64,000 nt of DNA from Planococcus rifietoensis (GTDB lineage: Bacteria; Bacillota; Bacilli; Bacillales_A; Planococcaceae), in contig NZ_CP013659.2 in NCBI RefSeq assembly GCF_001465795.2, positions 1,940,501 to 2,004,500 on the forward strand, given 5' to 3'. The notes under the pieces are model-generated. The model was given only the letters and a program-made list of their open reading frames with translations, did no database searches and was not told where the DNA came from. A program made the position numbers and the translations under genes. This document shows, piece after piece, positions 58,438 to 64,000 of this stretch. The number at the start of each line of letters is the position of its first letter. Position 1 is the stretch's first letter.

Positions 58438-59046
58438 TTGGAAAAATGGGAGGCAGAGCGCTTGCTCAACCAGAAGATGAATGACACACGCACATATCCG
58501 AAAAGAAGAACCGCTGCACGAGCGAAAAAATACAATTTGACGATGGAACCGGCAGACGACTATATCGTGTTGGATTTTGAAACGACTGGCTTGCGTGCCG
58601 GCGATGATAAGATCATCCAAATCGGTGCCGTTAAATATATCGGGCATCAACAACAAGATACGATGTACCTGCTGATCAATCCGGAACGGCCGATTTCCAG
58701 CACGATCACCCGCATCACCGGCATCCGCAACGGAGACGTCCAAGATGCGCCAGTCATCGAGGAAATTGCTCCCCAACTGATCGACTTTATCGGCGATTTG
58801 CCGATTGTCGCCCACAACGCCCCATTTGATATGGGCTTCCTTTATGCTCTTGAGCACATCACGCCGGTGCCGCCTTACCAAGTCATTGATACGGTCAGGC
58901 TGGCACGTAAATTCATCACCGAAACACCGAACCACAAATTGACGACATTATCCGCCTATCTTGAGCTCGAACACAACGCCCATGATGCGCTCGGGGACTG
59001 CTTAGTCACTGCATCGATCTATCAGTTCTGCATCGGACGCATGTAA
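58438..59046 (+). CDS. DnaQ-like DEDDh 3'-5' exonuclease
   Basis: 202 aa. ExoI VLDFETTG, ExoII HNAPFDMGFL, ExoIII HDALGD complete the DEDDh set, similar to stand-alone DNA polymerase III epsilon-type nucleases. N-terminal basic tail (KRRTAARAKKYN). Start taken as TTG at 58438 with AAAGGAG upstream; an in-frame ATG at 58366 lacks a ribosome site. Role (repair or turnover) not determinable. Confidence 0.87.
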   Translation: MEKWEAERLLNQKMNDTRTYPKRRTAARAKKYNLTMEPADDYIVLDFETTGLRAGDDKIIQIGAVKYIGHQQQDTMYLLINPERPISSTITRITGIRNGDVQDAPVIEEIAPQLIDFIGDLPIVAHNAPFDMGFLYALEHITPVPPYQVIDTVRLARKFITETPNHKLTTLSAYLELEHNAHDALGDCLVTASIYQFCIGRM

Positions 59047-59083
59047 AAAAGCGCCGGAAGCTTTGGCTTCCAGCGCTTTTTTA
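59045..59083. terminator. Bidirectional terminator exonuclease / degU
   Basis: AAAAAAGCGC(C)GGAAGC / GCTTCCAGCGCTTTTTT hairpin. Confidence 0.9.
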
Positions 59084-59121
59084 ATTTTCGGCATCGGAAT
59101 CCGCTGCCGCCAAATGTTTTT

Positions 59122-59796
59122 TTAACGTACTTCTACCCAACCGTTTTTAATAGCTGTGACGACTGCCTGAGTACGGTCATTGACCTGCATTTTTTGCAGA
59201 ATGCTCGAGACGTGGTTTTTGACTGTTTTTTCTGAGATGAACAGGGTTTCACCGATTACGCGGTTGCTCTGTCCGTCCGTCAATAGCTGCAAAACTTCGC
59301 TTTCGCGTTTTGTCAGTAAATGGTAAGGGCGACGGATCTCTGTTTGATGGAAAGACCCTTTGTTTTCACGTTCGCTCAAACGGCGGAATTCCATCACCAA
59401 ATTACGGGTCACTTTCGGATGCAAGTAAGAGCCGCCTTTTGCGACCACTTTGATCGCCTGGATGATGGCGTCTGCATCCATTTCTTTCAGCATATAGCCG
59501 AGTGCGCCTGTTTTAAGGGCATGCGTCACATACGATTCATCATCGTGAATGGACAGCATAATGACTTTGGCGTCCGGGAATCTCTCAATTAGTTCACCCG
59601 TTGCTTCGACGCCATTTTTTTGCGGCATGTTGATATCCATCAACACAACATCCGGCTGATGCTCTTCGTATAGCTTGATGACTTCCTCGCCGTCTCCGCC
59701 TTCTGCGACCACTTCAAATGATTCTTCAAAGTCCAGAATGCGCTTAACGCCTTCCCGGAACAATTGGTGGTCATCAATAATAATAATTTTTGTCAT
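59122..59796 (-). CDS. degU: Response regulator DegU
   Basis: 224 aa NarL/LuxR-type regulator. Receiver domain with phospho-acceptor Asp54 ([13 protein letters not shown]), acidic pocket DDH at 8-10, and C-terminal HTH (about 155-215; [18 protein letters not shown]). Controls exoenzymes, competence and motility with DegS. Lies 28 nt after degS. Confidence 0.96.
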   Translation of the reverse strand: MTKIIIIDDHQLFREGVKRILDFEESFEVVAEGGDGEEVIKLYEEHQPDVVLMDINMPQKNGVEATGELIERFPDAKVIMLSIHDDESYVTHALKTGALGYMLKEMDADAIIQAIKVVAKGGSYLHPKVTRNLVMEFRRLSERENKGSFHQTEIRRPYHLLTKRESEVLQLLTDGQSNRVIGETLFISEKTVKNHVSSILQKMQVNDRTQAVVTAIKNGWVEVR

Positions 59797-59824
59797 TATG
59801 TCGTCCTCCTCAAAATACCATATC

Positions 59825-60970
59825 TTACATACCCGCCTTCAGCGGGATATGAAACATTAACACCGTTCCTTCGCCGAGCGTGGAGTTGATGAAGAATTCT
59901 CCGCCGATCAATTCGATCCGCTCTCTCATGCCGGTCAAGCCGAATGACTGGTCTTTGACAATTTCCTGGTCAAAGCCAGATCCGTTGTCTTTGATGATGA
60001 TGGACACCTGCTCAGTGAGCCATTCCATCTTGACTTCGATATCTGTCGATTTGCCGTGGCGAATCGCATTCGAGACCGCTTCTTGCACGAGCCGGAAAAT
60101 GGAAGTTTCAAAATTATTCGGGAGCCGGACCTCATTTCCATTGGAATGGAAAAACAGCCGGACGCCGCGATTGTATTCTTCAATCGTCTCCAGATATTTT
60201 TTCAATGTCGGGACCAGCCCGAGATCATCGAGCGCCATTGGACGCAAGTCATAGATGATGCGCCTGACTTCCGTAAGCGCTTGCCTCACCATATCCTTTA
60301 ACGAAGAAATTTCCTTGAAGGCCTTATCCGCACCTTTTTCGCGGTAGGTTTTTTCGATTAAGTCCGAACGCAGCAGGACGTTCGCCATCATCTGGGCCGG
60401 TCCGTCGTGAATTTCACGCGATAGCCTCTTGCGCTCTTCTTCTTGAGCTTCGATAATCCTTAAGCTGTAATCCTGCTTACTCTTCGACTTGTCGACCGCA
60501 TCCCCGAAATCTTCCAGATCCGACGATAAATAATTGGTGGCCACATTGATTTGATTGACTAGCCGCTCTGCACGTTCGATTGTCTGAAGCAGTTTCTGGA
60601 GCTTACGCTGCAGGCGGTCCCGCTTTTGCCGAAACTTTTTTTCCTCGGCGCGGTTCAAGGATAATTGCACTTGCAATTCGTTGGCCAGCTCAAAAGCTTC
60701 ACGAACCTGGCTTTCAGTGAAAGATTCGAATGAACCCGATAATTCTGCGAGTCGCCGGCGTGCCGAGCGGGTCCGCTCTTCAAGTGCGTCACCTTCCGCA
60801 ATGATGCGGCTGATGTTCGCCCTGACATTCTCCAATTCGTCCTTCATCTCTTCATAGCTGCGGCGACTTTCTTCGCTAATGGCGAAAATATCCTGTTTCG
60901 ACTGGTCCATCTTTGCGACCAGCTCGTCAAAGATGGAATCTAATGAAGTTCCATCGTTTTTCTTTGCCAT
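59825..60970 (-). CDS. degS: Sensor histidine kinase DegS
   Basis: 381 aa cytoplasmic kinase. N-terminal coiled-coil sensor (about 1-175), HisKA_3 box with phospho-His in [16 protein letters not shown], and HATPase domain with NAIRHG, DNGSGF and GLTGMRERI. No membrane segment. ATG at 60970 follows AAGGCGG. Confidence 0.96.
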   Translation of the reverse strand: MAKKNDGTSLDSIFDELVAKMDQSKQDIFAISEESRRSYEEMKDELENVRANISRIIAEGDALEERTRSARRRLAELSGSFESFTESQVREAFELANELQVQLSLNRAEEKKFRQKRDRLQRKLQKLLQTIERAERLVNQINVATNYLSSDLEDFGDAVDKSKSKQDYSLRIIEAQEEERKRLSREIHDGPAQMMANVLLRSDLIEKTYREKGADKAFKEISSLKDMVRQALTEVRRIIYDLRPMALDDLGLVPTLKKYLETIEEYNRGVRLFFHSNGNEVRLPNNFETSIFRLVQEAVSNAIRHGKSTDIEVKMEWLTEQVSIIIKDNGSGFDQEIVKDQSFGLTGMRERIELIGGEFFINSTLGEGTVLMFHIPLKAGM

Positions 60971-61123
60971 TCTAAAACCGCCTTAGCTATACTTACTGTA
61001 ACCATCCGTCTCTTTGCTTCTTTCGCCTTACGGGCTTTAACAAGTATATCACTATATACGCAACAGCATATTAAGAATACATTACAAATTATCTGATTTC
61101 ATTTTACAACAGGGGGAATAAAA

Positions 61124-61759
61124 ATGCGAGAAAATTACATAACAGTAGGTTCTTCTGCCAATGCAGAAATACTCATAAACAAATCTCGCTTCATCGGCCA
61201 TGCAGCAAGGGCCGAAACGGAGGCGGAAGCAATCGCTTTCATCGATTCCATCAAATTGAAACACCGCCAAGCTACCCATAATTGTTCAGCGTACATCATC
61301 GGTGAACACGATTCCATCCAAAAAGCGAACGACGACGGGGAACCCAGCGGGACTGCAGGCGTTCCTATGCTGGAAGTACTGAAGAAACAGGGATTGAAAG
61401 ATACTGTGCTGGTGGTGACGCGCTACTACGGCGGCATCAAATTGGGCGGCGGCGGGCTGATCCGCGCTTATGGAAAATCCGCCTCGGAAGCGATTGCTGC
61501 TTCCGGTGTAGTGGAACGCCGTTTGCATCATTTAATGAAAGTGTCCATCGATTATACATGGCTCGGCAAAATCGAAAACGAAATCCGCCAGTCGGATTAT
61601 CCATTGGCAGGAATCGATTATTCCGATGCCGTGGTGCTATCCATCCATGTGCCAGTCGAAAAAGAACAGCAGTTTATCGACTGGGTCAATGAACTGACGA
61701 ATGGGCAAGCTGAAATCGAGTCAGCGTACAGCGAATTCCTCGAATTTCCCCACGCTTAG
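61124..61759 (+). CDS. yvyE: IMPACT/YigZ-family protein YvyE
   Basis: 211 aa. UPF0029 domain with GEPSGTAGVPML and TRYYGGIKLGGGGLIRAYG signatures, then a DUF1949 C-terminal domain. Function uncertain; the IMPACT family is linked to translation control. AGGGGG precedes the ATG. Divergent from degS as in B. subtilis. Confidence 0.92.
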   Translation: MRENYITVGSSANAEILINKSRFIGHAARAETEAEAIAFIDSIKLKHRQATHNCSAYIIGEHDSIQKANDDGEPSGTAGVPMLEVLKKQGLKDTVLVVTRYYGGIKLGGGGLIRAYGKSASEAIAASGVVERRLHHLMKVSIDYTWLGKIENEIRQSDYPLAGIDYSDAVVLSIHVPVEKEQQFIDWVNELTNGQAEIESAYSEFLEFPHA

Positions 61760-61769
61760 TTTCTTTTCA

Positions 61770-61798
61770 TTTACGCGCAGAAAAAATCACTGTATAAT
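61770..61798 (+). promoter_or_regulatory. Promoter of the LCP-family gene
   Basis: TTTACG (61770-61775), 17-nt spacer, TATAAT (61793-61798). A ~120-nt untranslated leader follows. Confidence 0.65.
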
Positions 61799-61923
61799 AT
61801 CCACAGCACAAAAAAATGAAAATTCGTAAATTCACTATGTCCATCAGATTAGTGAAAAGTCACATTCATGTGCTTGGCTACTACCAAAGCCGCACATAAT
61901 CCCCCTTTAGAGGAGCAACTATA

Positions 61924-62982
61924 ATGAGTAGAAAAATGCAGCGGGAGGTCAAGTCCAGCCGCCGGCGGAAAATCATTAAGATCTCTGCCATTCTGGCCGT
62001 CTCCCTGTTGATCAGTTTATCCGCATTTGGAATTTGGCTAGTAAAGAAAGCCGAGTTTGCCGCGAACAACGCCTATGAATCTGCAGATGGACGCGACAAA
62101 TCAGATCTTCGTGAAGAACAAGTTGAACCGCTGAACGACAATATCTCGATTTTGTTCATCGGAATCGACGATAGCGCTGCACGTGACCAAAGCAGCGATA
62201 ACATCCGTTCAGATGCCTTAGTGTTGGCGACCTTGAACAATGAAGACAAATCAGTGAAGCTGGTCAGTATTCCGCGTGATACGTACACTTTCATTCCTGA
62301 CTCAGGCTATGAAGACAAAATCACTCACGCTTATGCACTGAACGGCCCTCGTTCGACAATCGAAAGTGTCGAAGGCCTGCTCGATGTGCCGGTTGATTAT
62401 TACATGACGATGAATTTCGATGCTTTTGTCGATGTCGTTGATGCACTCGGCGGAATCACAGCAGAAGTGCCGTATGATTTGAAAGAAAAAGATGAAACCG
62501 ATTCACACAATGCGATTGAACTCGAAGAAGGAATCCAGCAGCTTAACGGAAGTGAAGCTTTGGCCTTAGCGAGAACCCGTTATTATGACAATGATATTGA
62601 ACGAGGAAAGCGCCAGCAGATGATTCTTGAATCGATCATGGATAAAGCCTTATCCGCGGGATCCATCAGTAAATACGGCAATGTCATTGATGCAGTCGGG
62701 GATAACATGAAAACCAATTTGAGTTTCCGCGATATGCAGGCATTCTTCGAATATGCGAAAAACGGCAAGCCGGATGTAGAATCGATGAGCGTCCAAGGAT
62801 ACGATGATATGTCGACTGGCATTTACTATTACATGCCCGATGAAGAGTCGCTTGAGGAATTGAAAGATATTCTCCAAAGCCATCTTGGCCTAAAACCAGA
62901 CACGTCCAATCTGTCCTTGAATGAAGAAGACCTTACCGAACAGGCTTTTCCAGCCACCGGATCAGATCAGGAAGAAGAATAA
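61924..62982 (+). CDS. LytR-CpsA-Psr (LCP) wall-polymer ligase
   Basis: 352 aa. Basic cytoplasmic N-terminus, one membrane helix (about 19-40), extracellular LCP domain (about 70-260) with the polyprenyl-phosphate site residues in RSDALVLATL, SIPRDTY and ALARTRYYDNDIERGKRQQ. Transfers teichoic acid or other polymers to peptidoglycan. Beside tagO, which makes the lipid-linked first sugar. Similar to LytR/TagU. Confidence 0.93.
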   Translation: MSRKMQREVKSSRRRKIIKISAILAVSLLISLSAFGIWLVKKAEFAANNAYESADGRDKSDLREEQVEPLNDNISILFIGIDDSAARDQSSDNIRSDALVLATLNNEDKSVKLVSIPRDTYTFIPDSGYEDKITHAYALNGPRSTIESVEGLLDVPVDYYMTMNFDAFVDVVDALGGITAEVPYDLKEKDETDSHNAIELEEGIQQLNGSEALALARTRYYDNDIERGKRQQMILESIMDKALSAGSISKYGNVIDAVGDNMKTNLSFRDMQAFFEYAKNGKPDVESMSVQGYDDMSTGIYYYMPDEESLEELKDILQSHLGLKPDTSNLSLNEEDLTEQAFPATGSDQEEE

Positions 62983-63019
62983 AAAACCTGGCAACCACTA
63001 CGGTTGTTAGGTTTTTTTT
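62981..63019 (+). terminator. Terminator after the LCP gene
   Basis: AACCTGGCAACC / GGTTGTTAGGTT stem with G-U pairs, followed by T8. Confidence 0.85.
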
Positions 63020-63043
63020 GCGTCTTTAATCATTTTGGCAAAA

Positions 63044-63070
63044 TAAAAAAGCGGCCGCAGCCGCTTTTTA
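63044..63070 (-). terminator. Terminator after tagO
   Basis: AAAAGCGGC / GCCGCTTTT hairpin with T6 on the minus strand; overlaps the tagO stop. Confidence 0.85.
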
Positions 63071-64000
63071 CTTTCCTATCATTCTCACTAAATTGATCAA
63101 TGGGCGGTAATTCTTCCCTGCCAAACCGACCACTTCCACAAACAATTCGATTGCCAGAAGCATAACGCCGATTAGCAGGATGCCTCCCCATAATGTCGCT
63201 TGGGAGAATAGCAAAGCTGCAAGCCCGAACAACGCGGAAATACCATAAATGATCAGAACGGTTTGGCTATGCGAAAACCCGATGTTCAGCAAGCAGTGAT
63301 GCAAATGCGATTTGTCTGCTTCTGAGATTGATTTTTTCTCGCGTACGCGGCGCACAATGGCAAAGAACGTATCCGAAATTGGCACGCCGAGCATGATGAT
63401 CGGGATAATCAAGGCAACGACTGTCACGTTTTTGAAACCCATCAAAGCGAGGACGGAAATCATGAAGCCAAGGAACAAGGCCCCTGTGTCCCCCATGAAG
63501 ATCTTTGCGGGGTGGAAATTATAAAACAGGAAGCCGATGGAGCTTGCGGCAAGTATGGCAGCTGTCGACATAACGAAAATATCGCCCATGATGAAGGCCA
63601 TCGCCGTCAGTGTCAAAAGCGCAACAGTTGAAACGCCTGCAGCCAAACCATCCAGCCCGTCGATTAAGTTAATGGCATTGGTAATGCCGACGATCCAAAT
63701 GATCGTCAACGGAATGCTGAAGTAGCCGAAATCCAAAACGCCCCCGAACGGCAAGTTAATGAATGAAATTTCGAGCCCGCCGCCAATGACCACGACGCCG
63801 GCTGCAGCCAGCTGGCCAAGCATTTTGGCCTTCGCTGTAATTTCGAGCATATCATCCAAGACGCCCGTCACGATGATCAAAAACGCACCGATAATGATTG
63901 CTGTTTCAATCGGGATCAGCGAAGACTCAAATGCAGCTGAAACCGGATCCTTTGGTTGAAGGAATAGATAAGCGATCAAAAATGATCCGAATATGGCTAA
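63068..64000 (-). CDS. tagO: UDP-GlcNAc:undecaprenyl-phosphate GlcNAc-1-phosphate transferase (TagO), 5' end outside window
   Basis: At least 310 aa visible; the frame is open to the right edge, so the N-terminus is missing. Polytopic MraY/WecA-family enzyme. Visible motifs: DDMLEI after helix, NLIDGLDGLAAG (nucleotide/metal-binding Asp residues) and SHLHHCLLNIGFSHSQ (HIH-like loop). Starts wall teichoic acid synthesis on the inner membrane face. Convergent with the LCP gene. Confidence 0.93.
   Translation of the reverse strand, partial: LAIFGSFLIAYLFLQPKDPVSAAFESSLIPIETAIIIGAFLIIVTGVLDDMLEITAKAKMLGQLAAAGVVVIGGGLEISFINLPFGGVLDFGYFSIPLTIIWIVGITNAINLIDGLDGLAAGVSTVALLTLTAMAFIMGDIFVMSTAAILAASSIGFLFYNFHPAKIFMGDTGALFLGFMISVLALMGFKNVTVVALIIPIIMLGVPISDTFFAIVRRVREKKSISEADKSHLHHCLLNIGFSHSQTVLIIYGISALFGLAALLFSQATLWGGILLIGVMLLAIELFVEVVGLAGKNYRPLINLVRMIGK

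Overview
The window looks like chromosomal core DNA of a low-to-medium G+C Gram-positive bacterium of the Bacillales, most likely Planococcaceae (Planococcus/Planomicrobium type). This rests on protein resemblance and on gene order that follows Bacillus subtilis blocks (mecA-spx-opp-trpS-app-fabF-fabH-yjzD; yitU/V/W; yisK/L; addBA; csbA-minJ; ftsEX-cccB-yvjA-prfB-secA-hpf; comFC-comFA-degV-degU-degS-yvyE-lytR-tagO). No prophage, insertion sequence, CRISPR array, rRNA or tRNA gene was seen.

Layout. 1-3.1 kb: mecA (ClpC adaptor), spx (thiol-stress regulator) and a secreted glycosyl-hydrolase-like protein, all on minus. 3.2-9.1 kb: oppABCDF oligopeptide importer (minus) with a CodY-like box at oppA. 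9.3-11 kb: a small membrane protein gene and a T-box-controlled trpS (plus). 11-16.9 kb: appDFABC, a second peptide importer (minus). 17.1-19.4 kb: fabH-fabF (minus) behind a promoter carrying a FapR-type operator, with yjzD divergent. 19.8-22 kb: clpB without its N-domain, behind a CtsR operator. 22-26.4 kb: yitW and yitV (minus), then yitU, a degV-family gene and a CoA-disulfide reductase gene (plus). 26.4-30.7 kb: a membrane-anchored GH13 homologue with a degraded active site, yisL, yisK and a DUF418 protein. 30.7-38.5 kb: addB-addA recombination nuclease and a TVP38-family protein. 38.6-42.9 kb: azlCD (plus), csbA, minJ, a trans-sulfuration enzyme and a ResA-like thioredoxin (minus).

43-53.9 kb is a run of minus-strand genes for envelope and translation/secretion: an M23 peptidase with long coiled coils next to ftsEX, cytochrome c-551, a YitT-family protein, a Na+/H+ antiporter, prfB with its +1 programmed frameshift, secA and hpf. 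54-61 kb: an SDR enzyme, the competence operon degV-comFA-comFC, a small lipoprotein and a DEDDh exonuclease (inserted), then degS-degU. 61-64 kb: yvyE, an LCP-family wall-polymer ligase gene and tagO, which runs off the right edge.

Functional themes: peptide uptake and nutrient sensing (opp, app, CodY), proteolysis and stress control (MecA, Spx, ClpB/CtsR, HPF), fatty-acid initiation (FapR/FabHF), wall growth and division (FtsEX plus M23 peptidase, MinJ, LCP, TagO), competence and recombination (ComFA/FC, DegSU, AddAB). Relative to the B. subtilis map the window joins two chromosomal regions that are far apart there; the seam lies between addB/TVP38 and azlCD/csbA. I did not find a clearly new multi-gene system. 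The best leads are the degenerate GH13 protein, the N-domain-less ClpB and the FtsEX-linked M23 peptidase with expandable repeats.
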